Source: Kingella denitrificans ATCC 33394 (GTDB lineage: Bacteria; Pseudomonadota; Gammaproteobacteria; Burkholderiales; Neisseriaceae). From it: 64,000 nt of DNA. Position numbers and translations under genes: made by a program. Shown piece by piece: positions 7,477 to 15,695 of this stretch (within the stretch, counting starts at the first letter, position 1; each line of letters starts with the position of its first letter). The stretch spans positions 895,976 through 959,975 of the forward strand of contig NZ_GL870929.1 of NCBI RefSeq assembly GCF_000190695.1, given 5' to 3'. Below the pieces are notes generated by a model, which had not been told where the DNA came from, searched no databases, and saw only the letters and a list, made by a program, of their open reading frames with translations.

Positions 7477-8334
7477 TTATTGCCCCTGCGGCGTGATGAT
7501 ATGCACATCGCGCTGCGGGAACGGGATGTTGATTTTGGCGGCGCGCAGGTTTTCCACCACCTGCTCGTTCAGCCCGAAGCGGAACGCGCCCAAATTGGCT
7601 TCGTTCGTCCATGCCCACAGCGTGATTTCAATGGCGCTGTCGCCCAGATTGGTTACGTGTGCCACGGCTTCCCTGCCCGCTGTCTGCACGCATAACGGGT
7701 GTTCGGTGGCGGCTTTCAGCACGGCGGCTTTGGCGGCCTTCAAATCACAGGCGTAATCCACACCCACCACCACTTGGGCGCGGCACAGCGGGTCGGAAGA
7801 GCGGTTCACGATGCTGTTGCTCATCACCACGCTGTTGGGCAGGATGACTTCTTCGTTGTCCGGCGTGTGCAATGATGTCTGTACCATTTTGATTTCGCTC
7901 ACCGTGCCTTCAAAGCCGTTCACTTTGATGAAGTCGCCCACTTTGAACGGGCGGAACAGGATAATCAGCGCGCCGGCGGCGAAGTTCGACAGTTGGTCTT
8001 TCAGCGACAGGGCCACCGCCAAGCCCGCGCCGCCGATTAAGGCGGTAACCGATGTGGTGGGGATGCCAAGTTTGCCCAGCGCGGCGATGATAACCAAGAT
8101 AAGCAGGCCGACATTAGCCACGTTGCCGAGGAAGCTGACCAGCGTCCTGTCCACTTTGGCGCGGGTCAGCGTGGCCTTCATCAGGATGACGAGATAGGTA
8201 ACAATCCATTTGCCGATAAGGAAAATGGCCAGCGCGGCCAGCAGGTTGGTGCCGAACGACATACCGATTTCGGCCAGCCGCTGCCAACCGGCAATGGATG
8301 AAAACTGGTCGAGGTTGATGTCCATATTGCCCAT
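7477..8334 (-). CDS. Small-conductance mechanosensitive channel (MscS family)
   Basis: A 285-residue inner-membrane channel that opens on membrane tension and releases solutes during osmotic downshock. It has three membrane segments, then the pore-lining helix region (LIGGAGLAVALSLKDQLSNFAAG) and the beta domain (RPFKVGDFIKVNGFEGTVSEIKMVQT, NEEVILPNSVVMSNSIVNRS). This is the MscS core without the extra N-terminal helices of MscK/MscM. GGAGTAGTAATATATT precedes the first ATG; a second ATG three codons on is possible. Confidence 0.94.
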   Translation of the reverse strand: MGNMDINLDQFSSIAGWQRLAEIGMSFGTNLLAALAIFLIGKWIVTYLVILMKATLTRAKVDRTLVSFLGNVANVGLLILVIIAALGKLGIPTTSVTALIGGAGLAVALSLKDQLSNFAAGALIILFRPFKVGDFIKVNGFEGTVSEIKMVQTSLHTPDNEEVILPNSVVMSNSIVNRSSDPLCRAQVVVGVDYACDLKAAKAAVLKAATEHPLCVQTAGREAVAHVTNLGDSAIEITLWAWTNEANLGAFRFGLNEQVVENLRAAKINIPFPQRDVHIITPQGQ

Positions 8335-8409
8335 AATATATTACTACTCCATTGATGTGTATTGAAATTTTTTGGTGCAGGCTGCTTTTTATCCGCCCGT
8401 ATAGGGATT

Positions 8410-9042
8410 TCAGCCTTCGTATTTCGTTATCGAGATTTTGCCGTCGTCGTATTCCGCCAAAAACACCGCGTCGACCTCTTCAATGCCCTGCGCTTTCAAT
8501 TCCGCCAGCAGCCAGTCTTCGTCTTTGTCAATCATTTCCAGCGTGGCGTGCTGGATGCTGCCGTCCGTAACCAGCGGATATTTCGGATTTTCTTCGCCGA
8601 ATGAGGTTACGATGAGCTGACCATCCTGCTCAAGGATGGCCTGTTTGACATCTTTCACCGTATAAATGCCCTGCATCCGCAGCTTGAACGCCAAATCGTT
8701 GGCCGAAAGGCCTATTTTACGCGCCGCCACCACATCGATTTTGCCGCGCGAAATCAGCAACACAGGCCGCCCGTCCACCAGCCGTTTGACCAGGCTGTTG
8801 TGTTTTTTCAGCCAGCGCAGCGACAGCACCGCCGCAAACCAAATCGCCAAAATCAGCATGAATACGGGCACGGAAATATCGGAATTGTAGATAACGCCGC
8901 CGACAATCCCGCCGAGCACATAGTTCTGCACTTGGTCGGTGGCGGAAGCGGGGGCGAGGTTGCCCTTGCCGGTCAGGTTGATGACCAACACCAGAGCCAG
9001 CAGGCCGAGGACAAGTTTCAGGGCGACGATGATGTAAAACAT
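8410..9042 (-). CDS. DUF421/YetF-family membrane protein
   Basis: A 210-residue protein with three N-terminal membrane helices (residues about 3-25, 40-60, 60-80) and a cytoplasmic C-terminal domain. The family segments LVDGRPVLLISRGKID, GLSANDLAFKLRMQGIYTVKDVKQAILEQDGQLIV are diagnostic of YetF/DUF421 proteins. The biochemical role of the family is not settled. It reads in the same direction as the MscS gene 75 bases downstream, so the two may be co-transcribed membrane functions. Confidence 0.88.
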   Translation of the reverse strand: MFYIIVALKLVLGLLALVLVINLTGKGNLAPASATDQVQNYVLGGIVGGVIYNSDISVPVFMLILAIWFAAVLSLRWLKKHNSLVKRLVDGRPVLLISRGKIDVVAARKIGLSANDLAFKLRMQGIYTVKDVKQAILEQDGQLIVTSFGEENPKYPLVTDGSIQHATLEMIDKDEDWLLAELKAQGIEEVDAVFLAEYDDGKISITKYEG

Positions 9043-9088
9043 GGTGTATGTGTACCTTCGTAAAATTTTATTTTTTATAGGGCAAAGA

Positions 9089-9140
9089 AGTGCAGGCTGC
9101 TTTTGGGCATTGTTTTCCCGTTTTAAAAGCAGCCTGCACT
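9089..9140. terminator. DUS-pair hairpin between GNAT and DUF421 genes
   Basis: AGTGCAGGCTGCTTTT and its inverted copy form a 16-bp stem just past the GNAT gene stop (9188) on the minus strand. Confidence 0.6.
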
Positions 9141-9187
9141 GTTTATTTTTAAAATTTGCGCTTTCAGGCTGCCTGAAAACGCCCTGC

Positions 9188-9664
9188 CTACGCGCCGCCG
9201 TCCAACGCCAGCCGCATCACCGACACGGTTTCGCCGTTGTGCGGCCGCGTTTCGATTTCGTGCCAGCCGTATTTGGCGTACACCGCCTGCACGTCGGGCG
9301 TGTAAAGATAGAGTTCGGGCAGGCCGAGCCGCCGCGCTTCCAGCAGGGCGTGTTCCACCAGATGCCTGCCCACGCCGCGCCCGCGTGCTTCGGGCAGCAC
9401 GAACACGTCGCCCAGCCAGTATTCGTATTGCGGCAGTGCGGCGATATCGTGCCGTTTCAGCGCGGCCGAGCCGAGCAGCCGCCCGCCGTCCACCGCCAGC
9501 CAGGCAAGCGGCAGGTCGTTGCCTTCCAAGCAGCGGGCGTAATAGGCGCGGATTTTTTCCACGTTCTGCCACGGAGCGAAGTCGTGCCATTCGGCGTGCA
9601 GGGCGTGCGCGAGGGTGTCGATGTGCTGCGGCTGTTCCGCCAGCGGGACGATGTTTATCGGCAA
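9188..9664 (-). CDS. GNAT-family N-acetyltransferase
   Basis: A 158-residue acetyltransferase. The acetyl-CoA-binding motif A is VFVLPEARGRGVGRHLVEHA, with the Q/RxxGxG/A signature as RGRGVG. The tail has LYLYTPDVQAVYAKYGWHE, typical of small-molecule or amine acetylases. The start is taken as TTG at 9664, because GGAGG lies 5 bases upstream and the fold begins directly at LPINIV. The in-frame ATG codons further upstream would translate through a DUS. Substrate is unknown. Confidence 0.83.
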   Translation of the reverse strand: MPINIVPLAEQPQHIDTLAHALHAEWHDFAPWQNVEKIRAYYARCLEGNDLPLAWLAVDGGRLLGSAALKRHDIAALPQYEYWLGDVFVLPEARGRGVGRHLVEHALLEARRLGLPELYLYTPDVQAVYAKYGWHEIETRPHNGETVSVMRLALDGGA

Positions 9665-9719
9665 AATAGCCTCCAAGGGTGCAGGCTGCTTTTTGGGCTT
9701 TCGGACTGCCTGAAAATCA

Positions 9720-10343
9720 TTAGGCAGTGAAGCGGTCATACACGGCATCGATGTCGGTGCAGGCACGTTGAACTGCTGCCTCCCAGTCGCCTGCCGTGCC
9801 TTCGGCATAAACAGTATCCACCGAAGCGAAGCCTAAGAAACCGCCGAGCAAGGTTTTCAGGTAGCTTGAAGCGAAATCCATCTGAGCCATCGGGCCTTCG
9901 GAATAAACGCTGCCGCTGGCCTGCAACAGCAGTACTGTGTGCGCGCCCATCAAACCTTGCGGCGCGCCGTCTTCGCCGTAGCGGAAGGTTTCACCGGGCA
10001 CAACCAGATTGTCCAGCCAGTCTTTCAGGCGGGCGGGAATGCCGGAGTTATACATCGGATAGGCGATAACGAGGCGGCGGGCGGATTTCACTTGCTCCAC
10101 CACCGACATCAACCGCGCCAGCAACGCCGCCTGTTCCGCGTTCGGCTGCTGCCTTTGGAACACGGTGGCGATAAACATTTCCACCGCGGCCTTGTCCAAC
10201 GGCTGGATGTCGGTTTCCGCCAGATTGACGGTTTGCACGCTGCCTGCTGGCAGCTTGGCCAACAGGTGGGCAACCATGCGATTGGTGGCGGACATAGATG
10301 AATGCGGATTGGGATGGGCGTTAATAATCAGAGTATCGGTCAT
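9720..10343 (-). CDS. azoR: FMN-dependent NADH-azoreductase / flavodoxin-fold oxidoreductase
   Basis: A 207-residue flavodoxin-fold enzyme that reduces quinones and azo compounds with NADH through FMN. Family features are the N-terminal NAHPNPHSSMSATNRM (FMN phosphate loop), YPMYNSGIPARLKDWLDNL (flavin-binding), and GSVYSEGPMAQMDFASSYLKTLLGFLGF-like C-terminal region near residues 145-170. Length is normal for AzoR. It lies on the minus strand 63 bases after the DksA-like gene and may share the iscU transcript. Confidence 0.88.
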   Translation of the reverse strand: MTDTLIINAHPNPHSSMSATNRMVAHLLAKLPAGSVQTVNLAETDIQPLDKAAVEMFIATVFQRQQPNAEQAALLARLMSVVEQVKSARRLVIAYPMYNSGIPARLKDWLDNLVVPGETFRYGEDGAPQGLMGAHTVLLLQASGSVYSEGPMAQMDFASSYLKTLLGGFLGFASVDTVYAEGTAGDWEAAVQRACTDIDAVYDRFTA

Positions 10344-10406
10344 TTTGAATACCTTTCTGTAGGTTGAAAAAACTGGGTTGCTATGGATTTATCGGTTTCA
10401 GGCTGC

Positions 10407-10673
10407 CTATTTCAGCTGGCTGTCCTTGCTGCCGCGCCGGTTGTAGGCAGCCTGAAAACGCTGTTGTTTGTCCGCTTCTTCTTGGCAGGCAATACACAAC
10501 TGCACGCCGCGCAGGGCACGGCGGCGGGCTTCGGGAATCGGCTCGCCGCATTCGGCGCATTCGCGGGCACTTTCGCCAGAGGGTAGGTTTTGCCGGGCGG
10601 CGGCGAGCGCGTCGTCCAAATTGGCGTCGATTTGCGCCTGCTCCGCGCCGTCGGGCGCCCAGCCGCCGGCCAT
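10407..10673 (-). CDS. DksA/TraR-type C4 zinc-finger protein
   Basis: An 88-residue protein whose C-terminal half is a four-cysteine zinc finger, CAECG with CIACQ 18 residues on, as in short TraR/YbiI-type proteins. The N-terminal part is a short helix without the long coiled-coil of DksA. TraR-like proteins bind the RNA polymerase secondary channel without ppGpp; that role here is inferred. Its ATG begins 2 bases after the iscU stop, so it is translationally coupled to iscU. Confidence 0.82.
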   Translation of the reverse strand: MAGGWAPDGAEQAQIDANLDDALAAARQNLPSGESARECAECGEPIPEARRRALRGVQLCIACQEEADKQQRFQAAYNRRGSKDSQLK

Positions 10674-10674
10674 G

Positions 10675-11058
10675 TTATACGCCTTTTTTCTTTTTGTAGT
10701 CCGCCACGGCGGCTTTCACCGCGTCTTCCGCCAAAATCGAGCAGTGGATTTTCACAGGCGGCAGTTCCAATTCTTCGGCGATTTCGCTGTTTTTAATCGC
10801 CAGCGCGTCGTCCAAACTTTTGCCTTTCACCCATTCGGTAATCAGGCTGGACGAGGCGATGGCGGAGCCGCAGCCGTAGGTTTTGAATTTGGCGTCTTCA
10901 ATAATGCCTTGGTCGTTCACTTTGATTTGCAGGCGCATCACGTCGCCGCAGGCGGGCGCGCCCACCATGCCGGTGCCGACGTCGCTGTCGTCTTTGTCGA
11001 ACGTGCCGACGTTGCGTGGATTTTCGTAATGGTCAATGACTTTGTCGCTGTATGCCAT
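10675..11058 (-). CDS. iscU: Fe-S cluster scaffold protein IscU
   Basis: A 127-residue scaffold on which IscS-derived sulfur and iron are assembled into [2Fe-2S] clusters. The three conserved cysteines are in GAPACGDVM, TYGCGSAIASSS and PPVKIHCSILAEDA, with the conserved Asp in APACGD. The LPPVK chaperone (HscA) recognition motif is present, although hscA and hscB are not in this window. About 4.6 kb separates it from iscS. Confidence 0.97.
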   Translation of the reverse strand: MAYSDKVIDHYENPRNVGTFDKDDSDVGTGMVGAPACGDVMRLQIKVNDQGIIEDAKFKTYGCGSAIASSSLITEWVKGKSLDDALAIKNSEIAEELELPPVKIHCSILAEDAVKAAVADYKKKKGV

Positions 11059-11122
11059 GATGTGTTTCCTTGTATTTTTAGCAGGTTAGTAAAATTTTTG
11101 GGGTGCAGGCTGCTTTTTGCGC

Positions 11123-11299
11123 CTACGGGTGCGGGGTAACGGTTTCCACCTTGATTTGCCCGTCCGGCTGCTTGTGCGTGCGCACATAAGGCGCGGATGA
11201 TTTCTGCGTGTGGACTTCGGGGCGCGTATCCGTGTAGTCGGGCGTGGCGCAGGCGGCCAGCGCGGTTGCGCCGATAACTGTTAAGAGCAGGTGTTTCAT
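11123..11299 (-). CDS. Small lipoprotein, unknown function
   Basis: A 58-residue ORF read directly from the sequence: MKHLLLTVIGATALAACA, then a short polar tail ending in VTPHP. The lipobox is ALAAC with Cys17. Length and composition resemble the small outer-membrane lipoproteins common in Neisseriaceae. It lies between the acidic small protein and iscU on the same strand. A DUS follows its stop. Confidence 0.72.
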   Translation of the reverse strand: MKHLLLTVIGATALAACATPDYTDTRPEVHTQKSSAPYVRTHKQPDGQIKVETVTPHP

Positions 11300-11311
11300 T
11301 TCAGGCTGCCT

Positions 11312-11443
11312 TTAAATTTTGCACGCACCGCCTTCGCAGCCGTCGTCGTTTTCGGAATCGACACCGCCTTCCACGGTAACGCCGTCAAAGTTTTCGAAGA
11401 GCGCGTCCAAGTTGTCGAAATCGTCTGTGGTTTGGTCGTTCAT
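11312..11443 (-). CDS. Small acidic protein of 43 residues
   Basis: The ORF runs from an ATG at 11443 preceded by AAAGGAATAACC. It begins MNDQTTDDFDNLD and ends CEGGACKI. About a third of the residues are Asp/Glu and two cysteines form CEGGAC near the C-terminus. No signal peptide is present. The good ribosome site and conserved spacing within a run of same-strand genes support translation. I recognise no family; the acidic body with a terminal Cys pair could suit a metal or redox partner (inference). Confidence 0.55.
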   Translation of the reverse strand: MNDQTTDDFDNLDALFENFDGVTVEGGVDSENDDGCEGGACKI

Positions 11444-11556
11444 GGTTATTCCTTTGTGTGTGCAGGCTGCTTTGGGGCGGGGCAGCCTTGCCCGCGTGGG
11501 TATCTGAATATGCCGTCAGGTGCAGGCTGCTTTTCAGGCCGCCTGAAAATAAATTT

Positions 11557-11949
11557 TCAACTTAAATCAAATACCTGTATCGTTAAAACCGTTTCGGGCG
11601 GCAGGTCGCGCAGCAATTCGGGGCCGCGCAATTCCAAAGGGCGGTAGCCGTACGACTGCATCAGCACGGTTTCGCCCTCGTCCGTTTCCATGAACACAGG
11701 CATGAAGTTGCTGTGCGGCACATCGCCCTTCGGTGAGATTTTGCCGTCCAGCAGCCACGGGGCGATGTGTTTCGCCTGCGTTTGGTACACATTGGGATAG
11801 CCGCCGTTGTTTTCGGTCTGCTCGGCGTGCCCTGCTTGACAAAGTTCGTCCAGCCAGTCCGCGCCGCCAATGCCGCACTCCCACAAGGCGATGAGGTGCG
11901 GCTCTTGCCTGTCCGCATCGCTAAAAACGGTTATCTGCCAACCGAGCAT
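11557..11949 (-). CDS. Conserved hypothetical protein downstream of nrdG
   Basis: A 130-residue soluble protein starting MLGWQITVFSD with AGGAGCAAACT upstream. It contains WECGIGGADWLDELCQAG, then a GGYPNVYQ loop and an acidic C-terminal half (ETDEGETVLMQSYGYRPLEL). No signal peptide or membrane segment is seen. I do not recognise the family. It follows nrdG by 52 bases on the same strand, so it may belong to the anaerobic ribonucleotide reductase transcript. Confidence 0.65.
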   Translation of the reverse strand: MLGWQITVFSDADRQEPHLIALWECGIGGADWLDELCQAGHAEQTENNGGYPNVYQTQAKHIAPWLLDGKISPKGDVPHSNFMPVFMETDEGETVLMQSYGYRPLELRGPELLRDLPPETVLTIQVFDLS

Positions 11950-12001
11950 AGTTTGCTCCTTGTGTAATTGGTTTATCGGGTGCAGGCTGCCTGAAACGGC
12001 C

Positions 12002-12544
12002 TCACAGCCCATGTTTCCACGGCACTTCTTCGGCTTGGCCGTTTTGAATCCGCCACCATTTCTGGTTAGTGGTGGCGCTGCCCAGCCCGCCCAAATCTGC
12101 CTGCCAACGCCCTGTTTTCAGGTAATCCAGCAGCGGCAGCAGTTCGTTGCGGTATGCCAGCGTGTCGATTTCGCATAAATCCAGCCCGGTATAAAGGCAG
12201 GTTTTCAGGCCGTTCTGCTTGGCCAGCGCCAGATGTTGCAGCAGGGAGCGGATGTGCCATTCGCCACCCAAAAACAGCACGCAGGAAACCATATTGCGGT
12301 ATTTGTCGATTTGCTGTTGCAGGTATTCCGCCGTCAGTTCCGTTTTGTGCGGCTGCCTGGCGGTTTCGCTCCAGCTGTCCGCGCTATGGCAGCCTTTGCA
12401 CATCAGCGGGCAGCCTGCAATCAGAAACGACAGGGCGATTTCGTCCGGCACTTCCTGAAAGGTAATCTGCTCGCTAACGAACAGCAGCGGCGCATCGGGG
12501 GCAACGCCGCCCCCGAACGGCTGCACAAACTGCGTTTTATGCAC
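12002..12544 (-). CDS. nrdG: Anaerobic ribonucleotide reductase activating protein NrdG
   Basis: A 180-residue radical-SAM activase that generates the glycyl radical on NrdD. The [4Fe-4S] ligand motif is CPLMCKGC (CxxxCxxC), followed by FLGGEWH-like SAM contact region and YTGLDLCEID. The start is a GTG whose codon overlaps the end of nrdD by 8 bases, which indicates translational coupling. It is somewhat longer than the E. coli enzyme (about 154), with extra C-terminal residues. Radical chemistry limits its activity to anaerobic conditions. Confidence 0.9.
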   Translation of the reverse strand: MHKTQFVQPFGGGVAPDAPLLFVSEQITFQEVPDEIALSFLIAGCPLMCKGCHSADSWSETARQPHKTELTAEYLQQQIDKYRNMVSCVLFLGGEWHIRSLLQHLALAKQNGLKTCLYTGLDLCEIDTLAYRNELLPLLDYLKTGRWQADLGGLGSATTNQKWWRIQNGQAEEVPWKHGL

Positions 12545-14393
12545 GGTGGTAGTGCCGCATGGCGTGTTCTTTGCGCCGCGCCCTGCTGAACGAAGACACG
12601 CGTTTCAGGTAGCCGATGACCCTTGTGGCGTGGTCCACGTTTTCCGTGCCGCACGAAGGGCAGCGGTACAGCGTGCGCTTGTCAATGTGCCCGCATTCGT
12701 TGCAGATAGTGGTGCGGACGTTGATGCAGAAATAGTTGCACCCCGTTTTCGCCGCCACATTGACCAGTTTCTTGTAACCTTCCTGCGTCAGTTTTTCGTC
12801 CAGATTCAGGTGCAGCGCGGAACCGCCGTCCAAATAATCCACCAGTTCCCTGCCGTGCAGCAGGAATTTGTCCAGCGGATTGATAAATTCGTCTTCCACC
12901 ACATAGAAATAGGAATTGTAGCAGTCGCGCTCTTCTTTCACGCTGTAACCATCTTTTTTGTCCCACTTCGCGTTTTTCGCGCCCAAGTTTTCGGCCGGCA
13001 CGAATTCGGTATTGAATTTGTAGCCGTATTTTTTGGCGGCTTCCTGATTGGCGTGGTAGATGATTTTCAGTTTTTCCTGCACGAATTTGACGTATTCGTC
13101 GTTGTAGCCGACATGGATGCCCTGCGATTCCGCCGCTTCCACCATCCCGTTAATGCCGATGGTCAGGAATTGTTTGTCCAGCGTGATGAATCCCGCATCG
13201 TAAACAGGCAGCAGCCCGCCGGCTTTGAATTCTTCCATGATTTTGCGGTAGGCCACCTGATATTGGTGGATTTTTTCCACTTCCGTCGCCAAATCGCGCC
13301 CGTCCTGCACCAAACGGTTCATGTTGAGCGTAATCACGTTAATCGAACCCGTTGCCACGCCGCCCGCACCCAACGTGTAGGAAAAGGTTTTGTCGGTGAT
13401 TTCGTTGCGCAGGCGGCAGCACGAAGCCAGCGAATCAGCGTTTTCGGACAGATACATGAAGAACGAGTTGCCGTTTGCCAGCTCGTCGGCCACCATGTCA
13501 GCAAATTCTTCGTCCCGGCATTGGTTTTTGTCGGTCAGCAAGGCACAGGTTACGACGGGGAACGTGAGCAAGGCTTTTTTGCGTTCTTCGTTAAACCATT
13601 TCAGGAAAAACACTTGCAGTTTTTTGACGGATTCCCATTTCGGCCGGCTGAATGCTTCGTCCGGAAAGGCGAAACTTTCAAACATCGATTCGAAATAATA
13701 TTGGTCGTAAATGGAAATATTCCAAAATACGGACTGGTAATTGCGCGCGGCGGCAGGCTGGTTGATGGTGTACACCACCTGCTGGAAATAGCCCGCCAGT
13801 TGCGCGCCGACGGTTTTCCGTGCGATTTCGGTGCCGCTGCCGAATGCCGGATTGGCGGTTTTCTCGGACAGCCTGTCCATATAGTCTTCGCCGAACTCTT
13901 TGCGGGCGAAATAGTCGAAATAGGCCAAAAATTCCACCGTTGCCACCGCACCGGCAAACTGCGAGCTCACCGCAAATACCAGATTGACGAACGAACCGCA
14001 GAACGAAGCCAGATTTTTCGGCGCTTTGGATTCGCCGCCCAGCTGCGTGAGCCCGTTGAGCAGGAACGGATACATGGAAATGCTGGCGCAGTAGGGGCGC
14101 AGGCTGCTTTCGTCGTGTGCGTAGATTTCGTGGTTTTCCAGCTGGCGCACATATTCGTCTGCTAATTCACTGCCGAACAGTTGAGTGATTTTGTCCGTCA
14201 TCAGCCTGCGGTTCACCTGGATGAAATAGTCTTTCATCAATTCGGTTTCCAGCGTGGAAATGTTTTTCAGGGTAACGTTGGCGTTAGCGTCCACCGTAGA
14301 ACCGTCGGCGGGGTTGAACGCCTGTTTGTAGTTCTCGATAAAGTTGACTTTGTCCTGCAACTGGGCTTCGGACAATGAAGAAATCAACGACAT
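12537..14393 (-). CDS. nrdD: Anaerobic ribonucleoside-triphosphate reductase (class III)
   Basis: A 618-residue oxygen-sensitive enzyme reducing ribonucleoside triphosphates to dNTPs. The C-terminal zinc site (CNECGH and CPSCG) and the glycyl-radical context RVIGYLKRVSSF are present, and SCCRLRNEI is the active-site cysteine region. It lacks the N-terminal ATP-cone found in E. coli NrdD, so allosteric control by dATP may differ. The start at 14393 (MSLISSL) has AGAGGATTTAAAA upstream. An in-frame ATG at 14423 (MQFVKKED) overlaps the stop of a 4-codon leader ORF and is an alternative. It allows DNA synthesis without oxygen. Confidence 0.92.
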   Translation of the reverse strand: MSLISSLSEAQLQDKVNFIENYKQAFNPADGSTVDANANVTLKNISTLETELMKDYFIQVNRRLMTDKITQLFGSELADEYVRQLENHEIYAHDESSLRPYCASISMYPFLLNGLTQLGGESKAPKNLASFCGSFVNLVFAVSSQFAGAVATVEFLAYFDYFARKEFGEDYMDRLSEKTANPAFGSGTEIARKTVGAQLAGYFQQVVYTINQPAAARNYQSVFWNISIYDQYYFESMFESFAFPDEAFSRPKWESVKKLQVFFLKWFNEERKKALLTFPVVTCALLTDKNQCRDEEFADMVADELANGNSFFMYLSENADSLASCCRLRNEITDKTFSYTLGAGGVATGSINVITLNMNRLVQDGRDLATEVEKIHQYQVAYRKIMEEFKAGGLLPVYDAGFITLDKQFLTIGINGMVEAAESQGIHVGYNDEYVKFVQEKLKIIYHANQEAAKKYGYKFNTEFVPAENLGAKNAKWDKKDGYSVKEERDCYNSYFYVVEDEFINPLDKFLLHGRELVDYLDGGSALHLNLDEKLTQEGYKKLVNVAAKTGCNYFCINVRTTICNECGHIDKRTLYRCPSCGTENVDHATRVIGYLKRVSSFSRARRKEHAMRHYHRA

Positions 14394-14797
14394 TTTTAAA
14401 TCCTCTTTTTTTACGAATTGCATCAACCGATATGCATCACGTCTCCTCCTTTTAGGATGGTGGCACATCTCCTCTTTTTTGGGCTGCCTGAAAGGAGAGA
14501 AGGCCGGGGATTTCAGGCTGCCCTGCTTTGGGGTTTCCCCAGCCTGTATCTGTTTTGGGTATTTCGGGGTTTGATAAAGGTTTTAAGTATGTCTTATTGT
14601 TAAAATATATTGTTTAGTAAAAGCAGGCTGCTTCAAAATCGGAGATTGTACAGTCCAAACTTCACGCCATTATTCCAATACTAAAAAATATCCTTATTCC
14701 TCTAGTAGGTTGTTCCCCCTATGGATATTGGTACACTCCATCCAATGACCAGCTTTGCCTGTTCTTTAATTTGAGCATAGACGAAATTTATCATCCA
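14394..14797 (-). promoter_or_regulatory. nrdD upstream region with 4-codon leader ORF
   Basis: No gene is seen. The region contains GGAGGAG placed 6 bases before ATG at 14437, which opens a 4-codon ORF (Met-His-Ile-Gly). Its TGA (14425-14423) overlaps an ATG in frame with nrdD. A degenerate DUS (AGCAGGCTGCTT near 14625) and two AGGCTGCC-type DUS variants are also present. The AT-rich stretch 14575-14625 probably holds the nrdD promoter. I found no clear NrdR box pair and no full FNR box. Confidence 0.4.
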
Positions 14798-15589
14798 TTA
14801 ATTTTTTGCCGTAGTGGGTATGTAAAGACTTTTAATCAATTGCTCTTGCTTGGCTTTGAACTGCTCCAAACATTCGTCAAATTGCTTTTCAACAGTTTGA
14901 CGAACCAAGGCATACCCATCTTTACGCCAATCCTCCAAGGAATGGCCGTCAGCTTCCTTAACACAAGAAAAATCCGGTTCTTTCACCCCACCCAAATTAC
15001 TGAATGTCATGCGCAGATGTACTTCATTATGCAGCAAATATTTATCTCCTCCACTTAATTTTTCATACACCAAATAAAACCGACCGGGCTGGATATAGAT
15101 ATTTTTAGCTATCCTCCCCTCATCCTGAACAGGTATTCCCGACACCCATGCCCGTATTTTTGGGGATAAATAATCGAAAACAGGATTAGGAAACTTTGGT
15201 TCTACCTCGCTGCCACGCAATTCATGTTTAGAAAAACCGTCAATCGGTTGACTATTAAAAGAAAAAATGCTTGCAATGGTGGCCAGCGTCGCTAAAGCTG
15301 TAGTACCAACTGTGTTCGACCTTCGGATAATCACCAAATTAGGTTCACTGACTTCGCCTATGCTGAAACGGCTATTCCTAATATCATGAGGATGATATAG
15401 CCGATCGATTATCTTAACTTCTTGTCCCTTCAATGTAATGATATGAGTGGCAACATCAGTATAATCCTTGCGATATGCTGCCTCCCTACGCGCCTTTTCC
15501 TCTTCAGGTGACAGCGGTTTGCTCGGCATAACAGAACATGCAGAAAGAGAGAACGCGATTGAAAGAACGATTAAACTTGTTTTATTCAT
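14798..15589 (-). CDS. Lipoprotein of unknown function, AT-rich
   Basis: A 263-residue protein with signal peptide and lipobox (SLIVLSIAFSLSAC). A charged linker (SPEEEKARREAAYRKDY) follows. The body contains a short hydrophobic segment (GTTALATLATIASIFSF near residue 100) and no recognised domain. Base composition is clearly more AT-rich than the neighbours and no DUS lies inside, both signs of acquired DNA. It sits between iscS and nrdD, splitting the isc region. The start at MNKTSLI is chosen over MLIK four codons upstream; neither has a strong ribosome site. Confidence 0.72.
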   Translation of the reverse strand: MNKTSLIVLSIAFSLSACSVMPSKPLSPEEEKARREAAYRKDYTDVATHIITLKGQEVKIIDRLYHPHDIRNSRFSIGEVSEPNLVIIRRSNTVGTTALATLATIASIFSFNSQPIDGFSKHELRGSEVEPKFPNPVFDYLSPKIRAWVSGIPVQDEGRIAKNIYIQPGRFYLVYEKLSGGDKYLLHNEVHLRMTFSNLGGVKEPDFSCVKEADGHSLEDWRKDGYALVRQTVEKQFDECLEQFKAKQEQLIKSLYIPTTAKN

Positions 15590-15695
15590 TTTGATCAGCA
15601 TTTTGTAAACGTTTTTAAACTAATAAATAATGTCCCAGGCTGCCTGAAACGCGAATCTAAACATCCGCGCTCCATTGCCAAAATGCAGGCTGCTT

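Noticed and set aside
12546..14165. 539-codon open frame antisense to nrdD
   Set aside because: Composition rich in Phe, Val and His and lack of a ribosome site identify it as a shadow of the GC-rich nrdD frame.
14570..14590. Possible FNR box upstream of nrdD
   Set aside because: Only one half (ATCAA on the minus strand) fits the consensus; the other half is absent.
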